The position numbers and the translations under genes were made by a program. From positions 11,630,761 to 11,694,760 of the forward strand of contig OY540818.1 in the NCBI GenBank assembly GCA_961205875.1: a stretch of DNA of 64,000 bases. The letters are read 5' to 3'. Position 1 is the stretch's first letter. Every line of letters begins with the position of its first letter. Origin of the DNA: Sialis fuliginosa. Taxonomy: Eukaryota; Arthropoda; Insecta; Megaloptera; Sialidae. Of this stretch, positions 1-11,512 are shown one piece after another. The notes beneath the pieces were generated by a model. That model did not search any database. It was not told the DNA's origin and saw nothing but the letters and a program-made list of their open reading frames with translations.

Positions 1-325
1 ATAAGATACTAGAGCACAATACGATACGTATATTTTCACTTTTTTGTTATTTATTCATTATACAAAATCGAAAACATATCAGTTGCTATATCCCTACATC
101 CACGTAGAATTTTCCCCGTCGAATCGAATGCGACCAATTACAACCCTTCATCTGAAAATATTTATTTATTTTGCTAATATTTTAAGGGTTGAATAAAAAC
201 ATTAAAGTTGTCTATTTATTGCTATTGGGAAGTAGTTCTACGTCAAAAATGTTTCATAATTCTTTCAATTGGCCCACCAGCTAAAAAAACTACTTACTCT
301 TGCTGTGTATACAATCGCAATTTTA

Positions 326-400
326 CAGTGAAACCTCGTTAGTACGTTTTTGAAAGAACTGGAAAAAAAACACGTACTGACGAGAGAAACGTACTAACGA
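326..400. mobile_element. pogo/Tigger-like transposon end (remnant)
   Basis: The segment begins CAGTGAAACCTCG directly after a TA dinucleotide (324-325), the pattern of pogo-type Tc1/mariner ends, which duplicate TA. TCGTTAGTACGTTT (336-349) recurs as its exact reverse complement at 387-400, and a degenerate copy lies between them (371-383). Such paired subterminal repeats are usual in this superfamily. I found no matching opposite end nearby and no transposase, so this is a terminal fragment or a very small element. The family assignment rests on motif resemblance only. Confidence 0.45.
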
Positions 401-1299
401 AATATATTAACATGGGGTCTCAAGGAAGAATGTCGGAACCTAAAAAAATATACTGTGGCGAAAATCGTACTATCGTGGTTCCACTGTATAAAAGTTTTAT
501 CACAGTTAAAAACAATTCAGGAACCATTAAAATTAAATCAAAGTTTATTGATAAAATGGATCAACAAAAACAAAGACATAAAATAAGACATTATTCCAGC
601 GCACTAAATATTAATGAAGTTAAACCAACATGATGTCAAATAATGAACGAAAAAATAGTATAGGACAGTAAATTTTAATAAAGATACGAATAAAAATCAT
701 ACAATACGGACATAACCTATCTTACTTACATTGACTATAATGGTAATGTAGTACAATAAAGATTAGAGAGATGTGAGAAGAAAAACGACCGTGTTGTCAT
801 TATCACTACAAGCATGCGACTGTTGTAAATGATATGATATAATGATACCAGTGGTATTTGTCTCATTTTACTACTCGGATACCTACTCTGTTTTTATTGT
901 TAACTTGAGAAGAGTCGAGAGATAAGGAAATGAAATTTAATTTAGTTCTTATTAAATAAATATAAAAGTAGTTTTCTTCAATACCGTATAAATAGAATCC
1001 TTATTCAAAATACGTTTTAAATTATTATAAGTTTTATGCTCAGTAAGCAAATAAAAGTTTTAAACTTTAATATATGCTATGATGGAACTTTCTACAATTG
1101 TAATTATTAAATAGATCTTTTTATTAAAAGTTTTCACTAGGAAACTAACATCCATTTTAATCCGAATTAATTGGAACAAAGTTTTATTTGGATTGAGCGG
1201 AATTTTAAGAAATATTACACGAATATGTCACTTTTTTATTTTTTAAATGTTTTATTCATTAATGAACCGTATTGGAAAAAATACCACTTACGGAATCAA
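401..1299. other. AT-rich DNA without a supported gene
   Basis: A 73-codon frame opens at 412 directly after the pogo-like end. Its peptide is lysine-rich and low in complexity, with no recognised domain, and its length is what chance allows at this base composition. The rest is AT-rich with short T and A runs. I see no tandem array, long palindrome or RNA gene. Confidence 0.5.
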
Positions 1300-1475
1300 C
1301 ACTGTGTCTGTTGAGCCAGAAAGCTGAGATATGGCATAATTATAGTAAATGATGGACCAATAATATATCTGAATTATAAATATAAAATTTCCAGTCCTTG
1401 ATAAATTTTTAGGAAGGAAAATGGGTTACCAAAAAATATTTTTTATACAATCTCGGCGAGTGGGGTATCAAATGA
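1300..1475 (-). repeat. Interspersed repeat, CTCGC/CAGCTTTCT family, copy 1
   Basis: Read on the minus strand it runs ATTTGATACCCCACTCGC, then a GGTAACCCATTTTCC block, then ATCTCAGCTTTCTGGCTCAA. The same blocks recur in the same order at 3030-3138 (minus), 30205-30355, 33525-33600 and 62317-62490 (plus), with a partial match at 32430-32492. It is therefore a dispersed family of roughly 180-300 bp. No coding frame or terminal repeat is visible, so the class is unresolved. Confidence 0.6.
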
Positions 1476-1660
1476 ATTTATCATATTTTTAAATAACAAA
1501 TAATATTTTGAATGCATGAAATTGATTTTTTTATGAACAACAAATATAGAATTCGTATATTGTCAAAGATACTAAGGAACCCACAAAAATTTACAATTCG
1601 AATTTTTTCACAATTCTATACTTTATTATACAGTACCTACATTTCAAGTAGATATACATA

Positions 1661-2486
1661 TATACAGGATGTTCGCCAGAATCGAGTGATCATTGCTAAC
1701 TTTGTTCTTATTTGAGCTATAAAGTCGGTTAAATGGTATCAGTATGAAAAATGGCGGTCTCAAAAAAACAATTGAATGTCGAATTTCAGAGATATATTGA
1801 AAAAGAACGTTTTTTTAAATAGAATACTCTGTATATTATTATTGGATTTTATAGCTAAGAATGTTCTCTTTATAAAAGTTTTATATATGTATGGTGGTAA
1901 AATTATTATAAAAGAAGTAATAAATTAATAGAAAATATCAAAATTAATCTGTGATGTAAATTTAATTTAATTAAAAAAATGATTAAAAATTTTAAAACAA
2001 TAATTTCAAGTATTTTTTGTATTTTATTGATAAAAGTTATTATTATAATTCATTATCATTTTTTATCAATAATACTCAAAAACGTTAAAAATTTGCGAAA
2101 CAAAGCATAGATACCTGAAATTAATGTTTAAAATTTTTAATGAATTATTTGTATTGTATTAAATCTGCATAGTACACTATTTTTCGATATTTTCTATTAA
2201 TTTTATATTTGTTAAAAAATGTTTTCTATCCATTTTACCATCATGCATGTATTACACAAAGAGAACATTCTCAACTATAAAATCAATTAATAATATACAG
2301 GTTATTCCATTTAGAAAAAATTATATACATATATCTCTGAAATTCGACATTCAATTGTTTTTTTTTGAGACGGCCATTTTTCATCCCGGAAAAAATACTG
2401 ATACTTTACCCATTTAACCCATCTTCTAGCTCCAATAATAAAAAAGTTAGCAATGATCTCGCCTGGCGAACATCCTGTATATATTA
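1661..2486. mobile_element. Long foldback element with TATACAGGATGTTCGCC ends
   Basis: The left arm starts TATACAGGATGTTCGCCAG and the right arm ends with its reverse complement at about 2486. Matching continues inward through CAATTGAATGTCGAATTTC, the AAAATGGC block, GAGAATGTTCTCTTT and TTAATAGAAAATATC, so nearly all of the ~825 bp folds on itself around position 2070. The arms differ by many small changes and indels, so this is an old insertion. There is no coding capacity. The minus frame at 2311-2535 lies in the right arm and is not a gene. The superfamily is unresolved. Confidence 0.8.
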
Positions 2487-3029
2487 TATAAAAGTATAAA
2501 GAAAAAAATAATTTTAAAATCTCGATAAAATTCAATAAGGAAAAACGCTTATAAAAACGTAATCGCTTTTTTTTAAATTTTATATTTCCCCGTTATTTCT
2601 TATAAAACATTTTTATCTTATTGTTATACTAACATCATACAGTCACTGACAAACAATCACTGCACTGACAGCATAAGATGTTTTCTTTTGTACTTACCTC
2701 TCTTTCTCTCTTTTAAAAAAATCTCATAAATAAATACAAAGAGTATAAAAGAAAAATACAATAAATACGCTCTTTATATTTTTTACCGAAACGAGCTACG
2801 GTATTATTATAAAATACATCGCATTATTTAAAAACGCCTTTGGTTATAATCAATTCATGTAACCATATGATTTGTTATTATTAAAGTAACCTTATTCATA
2901 TGTTATGTATTATTGATTTTTTATGAAAAAAATAATGGGAAAATTTATAGCAAAAAAATGGGTGGGAAAAATAAATTATCTTCTGACGTATTTTAACACA
3001 GATTGACTGGTCTAAATGGGGATTTCACT
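2487..3029. other. AT-rich DNA without a supported gene
   Basis: Mostly A/T runs with a short higher-complexity stretch around 2640-2700. No open frame of note, no inverted repeat and no family match seen elsewhere in the window. Confidence 0.5.
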
Positions 3030-3138
3030 ATTTGACCTAAGAAGCTGAGATTTAGCATTATTATTTTATTAGATTTTTTTATAGATTACCACTTAAATTT
3101 TTATTTAATCCAGGCGAGTGGGGTATTAAATGAAAGCT
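3030..3138 (-). repeat. CTCGC/CAGCTTTCT family, copy 2
   Basis: On the minus strand it carries the reverse complement of GGCGAGTGGGGTATTAAATG and, about 80 bp further on, AATCTCAGCTTCTTAGGTCAAA. This is the same order as the copy at 1300-1475. It is shorter and more diverged than the other copies. Confidence 0.55.
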
Positions 3139-3960
3139 CACTAGTCAAAATAGTCATAAATAGTTTTACGTTTTCGACAATCCTTTCACTCTAGGACTCA
3201 AAAATTGGCTTAAGAAATTGCGGATAGCGAAGTGTTATGAGTAACTATATTAAGTACACTAATTACTAAAAAAATTCTAATTGCATATAAAATACAAAAC
3301 TAACATCTTTTGATTTAAAAACATAATTAAATTTATATACAAGAATTCCATTACGTTTACTGAAATATCTACACAAATATTTTTCTCTTTTGACAAGCCA
3401 CTAGAACTTCAAAGGGAAGATCAGATGTATCCTATCACAAATGTTGAAACCGTATAGCATAATTAAATGCATACCATATGTATATGTACCCTTCAATTTT
3501 ACTCTATATTATAGATATATATTCATATACATACATATATATATGTATAACGTCAGTCATACTTATTGTATATATGTACAGATATATTATATATGCATAC
3601 ATATAGTAATGTATGAGTAAAATTACTATACTGACTTTGATCTCATATACAGAACAAAGAGGCAATTCTCTGTGTAACGCATTTCCAAACTTTAAAAAAC
3701 GTTTCAGTAAGTATATTAATATTAATAAGTAAATGTAAATACTTTTTATTTTTTTATTTTCCACTAGCTCATTGGACCTGGTTTTATCGTAAGTTATAGA
3801 ATTCTGTAGGTATTATCTTTTTATATACCAAAATGACAGTAATATGCTGTGACATCATGGAAACAAAACACGACTTGTTAAAGATTTTTTTAGTCTTTTG
3901 ATGTTAAATCTTAGATTTTCATAAAATATCTATAGCCACGATACTGCACAGAAAAATTAT
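3139..3960. other. AT-rich spacer with TATA/CATA-rich tract
   Basis: No gene. Between about 3525 and 3605 there is an irregular tract of ATATAC/CATATA repeats, low-complexity rather than a clean microsatellite. The 86-codon minus frame at 3504-3764 is made from this tract and reads as hydrophobic low-complexity sequence. Confidence 0.5.
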
Positions 3961-3968
3961 CTAACTAT

Positions 3969-4056
3969 TGGTGAAAACCGCATTGAAATCGGTTCAGTGA
4001 TTCCCGAGTCTATAAGCCTCAAACAAACGAACATTCATTTTTATATATATATAGAG
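3969..4056 (+). repeat. Fragment of a common insect repeat (GAAATCGGTTCAGTGATTC)
   Basis: GTGAAAACCGCATTGAAATC followed by GGTTCAGTGATTCCCGAG, a run of AAACAAACGAACATTC, then a short TATATATA tail ending AGAGATAATG. I recognise this order from widely dispersed insect repeats, which I cannot place firmly in a class (Helitron-like or LINE tail). Related 'ACCGATTT' segments occur at 13789 and 28995. Confidence 0.5.
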
Positions 4057-4123
4057 ATAATGCATGAGACTTTTCTGTGCTTCTATTAACATAACTGTAA
4101 CAAACTTATAAAATACAAATTCC

Positions 4124-4256
4124 CTAACCATAAAGAGTTTAGACTGCCACGTGTTTCAATACCAATGCTATCATCATCAGAATCTTGAAGACACTGTGTC
4201 TTTATAGTGCTGCTATTAAAACACGTGCTAGTCTAAATTCTTACATTTTTTATGAT
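4124..4256. mobile_element. Small palindromic element with CACGTGTTT arms
   Basis: GAGTTTAGACTGCCACGTGT on the left is mirrored by GCACGTGCTAGTCTAAATTC (plus strand) on the right, giving arms of about 35-45 bp around a ~45-bp centre containing CATCATCAGAATCTTGAAGA. It would form a strong hairpin. There is no coding capacity and no clear target duplication. A miniature inverted-repeat element is the simplest reading. Confidence 0.6.
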
Positions 4257-7079
4257 TATACGGTATACATAACGTCATTCCAGTGCTGGATTTAAGAGAG
4301 GCACCCATAAATTCGCTATATATTTTTTTTATTTTCATCCTGGCGTAGTAATTGAGATCTCGGGGTGCAAATCTCTTATTAATAATTTATATATAAGTTT
4401 TATTAATGTTATTCTTGAATTTTAAAGTATCACGTGTCTTAAAAATAGTATTTAACAATCATTATCAAAACTTGAAAATTTTCAGAGAATTTCCCAGAAT
4501 AAAAAAAAATCTTATATAATTTCATTCAATATTTAAAACACAACATTTTAAAGGTACTTATTTATATACAATAGAGTTCAAATTGAAGTCACTAAGTTCA
4601 CTGAACAGCCAGAATATTAATCATCTGGAAACCTTCCCTTGTAAATAATCTATACCTTCAGGTGGTGATTTATCGTAGTTATAAGATTAGATAAATAATC
4701 CTGTCCTAGAGTGCATTTTCAGAGCCCACTGTATTTTATTACAGCACTTAAAACCTACTTACCGGTGAAAAAAGGAAGAAAAAAGAAAATCTCTGCACGG
4801 AAATAAACTATCCTACTTTCTTTTTTATTACTTCGACGCTACGCAGGTAGTAAAATGTTTAAAATAACATATTATACCAACGCCCGCGTCGTCAAGTAAT
4901 ATTTTAGCAGCCAAATCACCATTAAGTGTTTTCAAACAATTTAGCAAATATTTTTACAGATTGTGATCTAGCGTGCGATGAAACAGTAAATAAATTAATT
5001 TATTGGTAACTATTAAATTGCTTTCTGTATTTCGAGTTCATTATTTAGCATTATTGATAACGAGTTGATTGGAATGTATAGAATTTATTGTATTTCGAGA
5101 CATGTAAGAATTATTATTGTTATATTCTGACACATTATTGTTAAAAAAATGGTTTTAGTTTGTCTGTGTTCTAATTGAATTTATGTAAACTGATATAAAA
5201 TTGTCCCGAAGGACCAAGCAATTTTTTATAATTTTTTGTCCCACTTTTGATGAAAGGTATGAATATTTTGTGTACTATTTAACAGTGTCAGCAGCAGGAT
5301 CAACTATATTATATTCAAATTGCTAATTACCTTTCACTCGTTACTAAAATACTGGTTTTATGCTGAATACAGTTAAAGTCTGAGCTGTTTAAGTTAGATA
5401 ATATATTCAATTCTTTAGATCAACATTATTAAAATATACAGTTGAATGTTAATGAAATTATGAAGAAATATTACATTTGAATTTATTTTATCAACTTTAT
5501 CATTCTAGTATACACTTAAAGAAAGTCTTCCACAGCCATTTTGTAAAATATGTTTTGCAGGAGTACCCTTTTAAGGGACGTAATTTTATATACGTTCTCC
5601 CATAAACTTATGTGCATATTGATTTGAATATAAAATGTATGTATGCACACACATGTGTTATCTTTAAACATAGATATGATATACAAACTGTATACATAAA
5701 AAATTATATGTACAGCATGGCTCATTTTTAACAATTCACTTTAATATCTCAGAGCTTTGAAGTCATAGGTTTTAATTAAGGATTTTAGTATCAAAAGTTT
5801 TCATGTTCATATAACCTATCTTGAACTAGTAAAAGCTTAGACAAGGAAAAATAAAGGACAAATAACAAATTACCTAGCGTTGTTACCATATCGCTCCACA
5901 AGTCATTGGCGTATCATTCAGATTTTAAAATAAATATCAATTGTTTTGAATTATAAAATTAATTAATAATAAATGTTTTATATTGTCTTTAAAATTACTT
6001 AAGTGATAATTTATTACCAGAGAAATGTCTATTTGGAACTATCATCTCTCATACATACTAAATTCAATTGTAATTCAAAGCATATTTGCATATTATAAGT
6101 TTTCAACTGACGCCTCTGGGATAATATGCATGGAAATCACGATTGTGACATTTAAAAAACATTGATAACAGTTTCATATACGGATGTTATGTATCCATAG
6201 TCTTTCCTAATCTAACAATAAGAGTAAAATAATTATCTAATTCTATAAGTGTAAGCTACATTTTAGATTAAAATTTTGCCAACATTTTTATTTATTTAAG
6301 GAGGAATGGGAGATACAATCAGAGGCAAAAGTAGCTAAATTTTAAAATTCACAAATATTTGCGCCGTAAATTTTGTAGTAGAAGTTATACTTGATATTTG
6401 AAGCTAAATTTCCCTCCCCTATGACTATTTTGATTAAATTAGCAAATTCAACTTAACAAAAATATATTTTTAATATTATTTACGTTATTTATTACTGCAG
6501 ATAGGAAACGCAAACCTGTATTATAAATACAACAATTATTGAAATTAATCATTATTGACGTAAATATACAATATCAGTTTTGGCAACGACGTTAAAATTT
6601 TCAAGTTGATAATTAGAACTGTCAAACAATAATGCTGATATTCTATTATTTGTGCACATTTAATTACACTATGTACTAAACTTCTCTTTAATTATCTTTA
6701 AGAAACATAAAATATGACCTAGTTATAAAAAAACAAAACAAAGATCTTTCATAATTGATTTGCAAAAAATACGTTGCAAAATATACACAAAAATATTCGC
6801 AGAGTGGGAAATTAAAATTTTTGTTGTATTATAATTAATTTCTCGGAAACAGTTCGGAGAATACTAATGATATTTTGCATAAATGTTCAACTAATCAAAT
6901 ACTATACTCCCCAAAAAAATTAAAAAATCGGTATTGTTTTATCAATGTGTTTTACCTAAAAAATGTCGAAAAATATCAGTTTTCCATAAGAACACATGTT
7001 AAATTGAAATCAATATATTTCCTAAATGACTCTGTGAATCAATTTAATATTTTGTTAATTGCATTAAAATGCTAATGAG
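4257..7079. other. AT-rich DNA, no gene recognised
   Basis: Near 4282 the phrase CCAGTGCTGGATTTAAG resembles the edge CAGTGCCGGCCTTAGC seen on the minus strand at 15674-15689, so a decayed end of that repeat may lie here. A CG-containing patch sits at 4880-4900. The rest is AT-rich. Frames at 5516-5734 and 6875-7075 are short, low-complexity and without domains. No tandem array or long inverted repeat was found. Confidence 0.45.
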
Positions 7080-7150
7080 AACATTCTCACCAATTTTGGT
7101 AATATTTTGATAGTACTCCCATACATGAATGATTTCGGAACGCACCCTAT
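7080..7150 (-). repeat. TATAGGGTG-type repeat edge
   Basis: On the minus strand the sequence starts TATAGGGTGCGTTCCGAAAT, resembling the other 'TATACAGGGTG' edges in this window (8193, 45351, 63348). Only one end is visible and the element inside it is not delimited. Confidence 0.35.
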
Positions 7151-7621
7151 ATACTATTTATTAACTAAAGTATCGCCCTTAACGGCTAAAATGTATTAGC
7201 AGACATACGTATACTTTTTCCCGCAAAGTTAATAACATACAAACAAAATCTGAACAACATGATACGACATGAACGTTTGTAAGCACTACAACAGCGATGT
7301 AATAAGGGTTTTTGTAATAATCCTCTGCATTACAGCGCAGTGATTTAATTAGGACCTTGATAAGAGACGGAACAAAAACTACATTTACACATTAATAATA
7401 CATGGCAAGGTGGCGGCTATGTTAATTAGTATTACACAAAGCAGACAGAGACAGAAGGATTAAGTGAAAACAGCTACACGTATTTTCATGAAAAAATTAA
7501 TAAATTATAATACATTATCGTGGAAAATGGAGGTTAGGTCGATCTATCATTAGTGCCCGAAATGATACATAAAAATATATGAGACGTACACTAATTAAAA
7601 TTGTATTTTTAATAAGGTCCA

Positions 7622-7926
7622 AGCTTGAGTGCAAAAGCAAATTAGCTTCAAGTTAAAGCTATCTACTAGGTATTAAATATAAATTACAACACACTCACAG
7701 ATGTAGCGAATGAAATCGTATATATGATCACCTTGACGAATGCTTGCTAAGTACAATCAGCGACTTAAAATAAGTGCAGCACATAGCATTTACATTATTA
7801 TACATTTATAACCACTGCTTTAAAATATCGAGCAATTTCATAACAATTTGACACCTAACAGATAGTTTTAGCTGGAAGCTAATTTGCATTTGCACTCAAG
7901 CAAATTCTTTATAATACCGGGCATAA
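7622..7926 (+). mobile_element. TATAATACCGG-family inverted-repeat element, copy 1
   Basis: The left arm AGCTTGAGTGCAAAAGCAAA (7622 onward, continuing ATTAGCTTC) is mirrored at 7864-7900 by GGAAGCTAATTTGC and GCACTCAAG. The right end carries the family signature TTTATAATACCGGGCATAA (to 7926). The interior aligns with the minus-strand copy at 49721-49925 (ATAGCATTTACATTATTAT, CCACTGCT, ACAGATAGTT). It is non-coding and about 305 bp. Confidence 0.7.
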
Positions 7927-8099
7927 TAATAATATTCAACAATGAGAGGAGACTTTACAATCGCCAACAATGACTATAAAGTCTTGGCAAATAAGACAGT
8001 GCTGTGACGCCGACTTCAAGAATTCAAACCGTATAAATTAAAGTGACAGGTTTATTCATTTAATTTCAAACCCCAAGACATTGTTTAAAATAATCGGAA

Positions 8100-8208
8100 T
8101 CGTTGAATTCGGATATATGTCAGCCATAATTTCGTAACGACAAAAAGGTAGGTTATATAATTAGTTTTATATTAGTCGAAAGTTCCGAAAATGGGACACT
8201 CTGTATAT
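8100..8208 (-). repeat. TATACAGAGTGTCCC repeat edge
   Basis: Minus strand from 8208: ATATACAGAGTGTCCCATTT, then TCGGAACTTTCGACTAAT. This is a typical edge of the 'TATACAGGGTGTCCC' type common in insects. The other end is not visible here. Confidence 0.45.
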
Positions 8209-8759
8209 CATAAACCCAAACATTAAATAAATAACATAAAGTACAAAAAAGAAACTTACCATAAATTGAAATTTATACTGGAAATCTGAAGAAAAACAGA
8301 AAAAATAATATTACTTTCAAGAAAAATATGTTTATATTTTATTTTATATTTTTCATTTTTCAAAAGCTATACAAGCTATAAAAATGAAGAAAAAAGTAAT
8401 TCCTTTTATACTTCTTTCATGTTTAACTAACTTATAAAAACTACTTTAAAGTACTTTTAGTAGTAATTTTATTCATGCTTTTTTTATTAGGTTGATAGAT
8501 TATTGATCATGCCGAGATAAAATAGTTTCCAAGGAACTTTGTAAAACGTTTATTTATTAAAAAAGTAAATTGTAAAGTTTTTCTATTGAATTAGTATTAT
8601 AAAACTAGTTATTCGAATATTGAGTATACGTCAGATTGTGACAGACGCAATGTTTCCACAAGTAGTAGAGGGAAATTAGCATTTTGAAGTGATGCATTCG
8701 GGAAGTTGGATTTTTTTGGATTTTCTCTTTATATGAGTTGAAAATATTTTTTTTTGAAA

Positions 8760-8824
8760 AATCGACCAAGTGCGTCCCGAGAAAATTGCATAATTGTGTG
8801 AGTTTTCTACAGAACCCTAAAAAT
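8760..8824 (-). repeat. TTTTAGGGTTCTGTAG / GTGCGTCCC repeat fragment
   Basis: On the minus strand this reads TTTTAGGGTTCTGTAG and ends GGGACGCACTTGGTCGAT. The pairing of 'AGGGTTCCGTA' with 'CCAAGTGCG' is familiar from abundant insect repeats, and a related fragment lies at 26234-26490. Class not resolved. Confidence 0.5.
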
Positions 8825-8853
8825 CAATTATTATTAAAAAGTTTTATTCTATA

Positions 8854-8880
8854 CTAGGGGCTTTGCCTCTGGACGCTTTA
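8854..8880 (-). mobile_element. Helitron-like 3' terminus (CTAG after a hairpin)
   Basis: On the minus strand the sequence is GAGGCAAAGCCCCTAG followed by T. A short GC hairpin just before a CTAG end that abuts T is the Helitron 3' signature, and Helitrons insert between A and T. The stem is only 4-5 bp with one G-T pair. No 5' TC end and no Rep/helicase frame was found, so this would be the tail of a non-autonomous copy extending to higher coordinates. Confidence 0.4.
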
Positions 8881-10456
8881 TGCCCCAACCCTAATTTGCA
8901 CCATATTTAGATACTCGGGTCTCAGCCTTCCAATAATAATCTTGTTTCAATCACGTTATAATTTCAAATTTCAATTGTTTCTTTTTTATTAGGTTTGTAA
9001 TTTGTAATCAACTTCATTTTTAGTTCTACAGCCACACAAAAAAACGTTATTATTGGTAGTAATACACTACATAACTTTATAAATATATTGAACTGTAAGC
9101 CACCACTGCACTAAAAGCCATATTTTATTCGCGAATCCATATACCCACGCAATTCATGTTCCCTTTATATTAATTTTTCCGTGTTAACCTTTCACCTTTG
9201 AGAATTACACAGATATAATAATTATTGGTTTCGATTTTCATCTCTAATGCTGAATCCTATGATATCATCTCAGGGATATTATTATAACACGCAGAGCCGA
9301 ACGGGAAAAAGATACCTCGAATATTCTTGAGGCTAATTTGCTTTCCAACCCTCCACCCCCTACTTCTGTTACCGCCAAACTTACATTCCCTTTCTTCTTA
9401 TCTTATTCTGTAAGCCTGAAGGATTTTATGATAACGTTTAATTTATCAAATTACAGTTTAAAATTCAATGGCGAATTTGGTGATCTGTCATTACTTCATT
9501 CTTATACGAGTTGCCGAAATGCATATTGATATTACTTTACTAAAATTCATAACACTTGTCAAAACGCGACTTTGTTTTAAGTGCCAGGCTTATTCATTTA
9601 CATTTTGAATAATAACCTAACCTTTCAACGCTGTGTTATATGTTAAAGTTTTCATAAGGCCATTTTTGATTGAAAAAAATGTAAAACTAGAAAAACACTT
9701 TCATTAAAATCAAATATATTTTTTAAATAATCAAAATAAGCACGAATACCATAATATGTATCTATGTAAAGATACAAAGAAAATATTCAAGCATTTGATG
9801 TATGCCACGGGGCTTCGTGGAAAAACAACAAAAGCAAAGTTCGACAGACAGGATGGAAAATATTCCATAAAATGGAAATATTGAAATATGGTTCGCGTAT
9901 TGAACACGATATTGCAATGAATTCTATGTAAAAGTCTTTTTGTAAAAAAAAGTATAAATACAGAAAAACAGTAGCAGATTTTCTATTTAACTGAACATAC
10001 AAATTTCTCTTTTCTTGTTTTTTATATTTTTTTTAATAATTTTAATTAATCGGTATAATAGATAATACACAGATATATTTATTAAGTTTATTTATTAGTT
10101 TTAAATGAGAGACCAAATAGAGTGCAATACATTTTTTCACATTCAAATGAAAATTAATCTACATATAATATGATATTACAAAGAAATTATTTTTACTGGT
10201 TGTTGTGTATGAGTTTTTGGTCTATGAAGAAACAAAATTAGTAAAACTTCTAGAAAACATAACATAGCTGCCAATCGTACTGTAAATACCTCGTAGAAAG
10301 GTTTTTCTTTGCGAATAAATTATTTAAAATAATGGGCATTAATTATGTTTTATTAAGTAATAAAACATAGTAAAGTTCATTCATTGATTAAGAAAATGTA
10401 GCTCACTCATAAATTTAGACTAAACATACTTTTTTAATTTCAATCAGTATGCATAT
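8881..10456. other. Unannotated DNA with a pyrimidine-rich patch
   Basis: No gene is supported. At 9335-9400 the plus strand is unusually C/T-rich (CCCTCCACCCCCTACTTC) and is read as a 63-codon frame with no recognisable domain. The minus frame at 9787-10002 is hydrophobic and low in complexity. The rest is AT-rich with no inverted repeats seen. Confidence 0.4.
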
Positions 10457-10996
10457 AAGGTACTGGCACCAGTAATGGTTGCTATAAGAGCAAGGTTTAC
10501 TGTTTTTGTGATTGACGGGCTTCTTTTTGTAATTCTCATGAACTCATTTTACTAATAAAACAATTAACTCTTTATTTAATCAATTTAATTACCAAAGTCC
10601 GGAAATATAGTTTTTTTTATGTTTTTTCTCCAGTAATGGATAAAATAAAACCAGTAATGAGCACGCAGTGATGGACACTTGCCAATGATTACAAAATGAT
10701 AAGTACTACGACACAAAAGATATAAAAGAAATAATCGTCAAATTTGCAACAATGTAAAGCAGTTACTATGATAATATAATAATTAATAAATAAATTATAC
10801 TAATAATATAATTAGTTTAAATGTCCAGCATTTTGACACCTATTGGCCGATTGTCATCAAATCATTTTCTTAACTAAAACCTGTTAATAACAATATTCAG
10901 AAATGTTAGTAATAAAATATTAATAAATATTTCTAGTTCAGTACACTTAATTTAAAAAAAGCCATTAGTGGGGTCATATCCAAGACTGGTGCCTTA
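10457..10996 (+). mobile_element. ACTGGCACCAGT-family element, copy 1
   Basis: Begins AAGGTACTGGCACCAGT and ends GACTGGTGCCTTAC, an inverted terminal repeat that is itself palindromic. The body (GATTGACGGGCTTCTTTTTG, AGTCCGGAAATATAG, GCCGATTGTCATCAAATC) matches the copies at 16467-16946 (minus) and 47089-47652 (plus). About 540 bp with no open frame, so it is a non-autonomous DNA transposon. The three copies differ by several percent plus small indels. Confidence 0.8.
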
Positions 10997-11429
10997 CTCA
11001 ATTCACTTATTTATTAAGAGAATCAAAATAAAACTCATGCGACCTTTTTTAACGGTAACAACGGATTTATTGAATGAGAATATATATTTATACCAACAAT
11101 TTTGTACCGAGTTGTGATTCGTTTATTTAATTATTCAGATGTTTCTGGCTAACGTCCATTACGAGACACAGTCTGAACGAAGGCGAAGTCCCAGCCTATG
11201 CAAATTATAGTTACATTCAGTAACGTAAAGCCCCAAGTCTCTGTAGACAAAAACTAACAGCGGACTTCAAACTTCTGTGTTTCCAAAACTGTGTTTTATG
11301 TACTTTGTAATGAAGTTTTGAAGTGAGACAAGGAATACGAATTTGGAAACCATATTAAAATATTAGATATATTTTATTTCTGTAATAAATAGTTACTGAA
11401 ATAAATATCAGGTCCTATAATAACTAGGA

Positions 11430-11512
11430 GTTACCGGAATTTACAATTTAATTCCGGCTTCGATTCAGGCCGGAACTGGTAAATTCCAGCCTTATTTTGC
11501 CGGAATTTTGAA
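11430..11512. promoter_or_regulatory. Cluster of CCGGAA motifs in both orientations
   Basis: Within about 80 bp there are ACCGGAATTT, AATTCCGGC, GGCCGGAACT and GCCGGAATTTT. CCGGAA/TTCCGG is the core bound by ETS-domain factors, and four cores this close together are unusual in AT-rich DNA. The repeats are partly mirrored and could equally be the folded centre of a small element. A regulatory role is inference only. Confidence 0.25.

Noticed and set aside
412-633. 73-codon frame beside the pogo-like end as a transposase fragment
   Set aside because: No helix-turn-helix or DDE-like motif. Lysine-rich composition is typical of AT-rich chance frames.
3525-3605. TATA/CATA tract as microsatellite or promoter
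   Set aside because: Irregular low-complexity sequence without a stable period or any neighbouring gene.
11198-11205. ATGCAAAT octamers (also at 24824, 58044) as POU sites
   Set aside because: Several are expected by chance at this base composition. Only the 58044 one lies in a repeat-free island.
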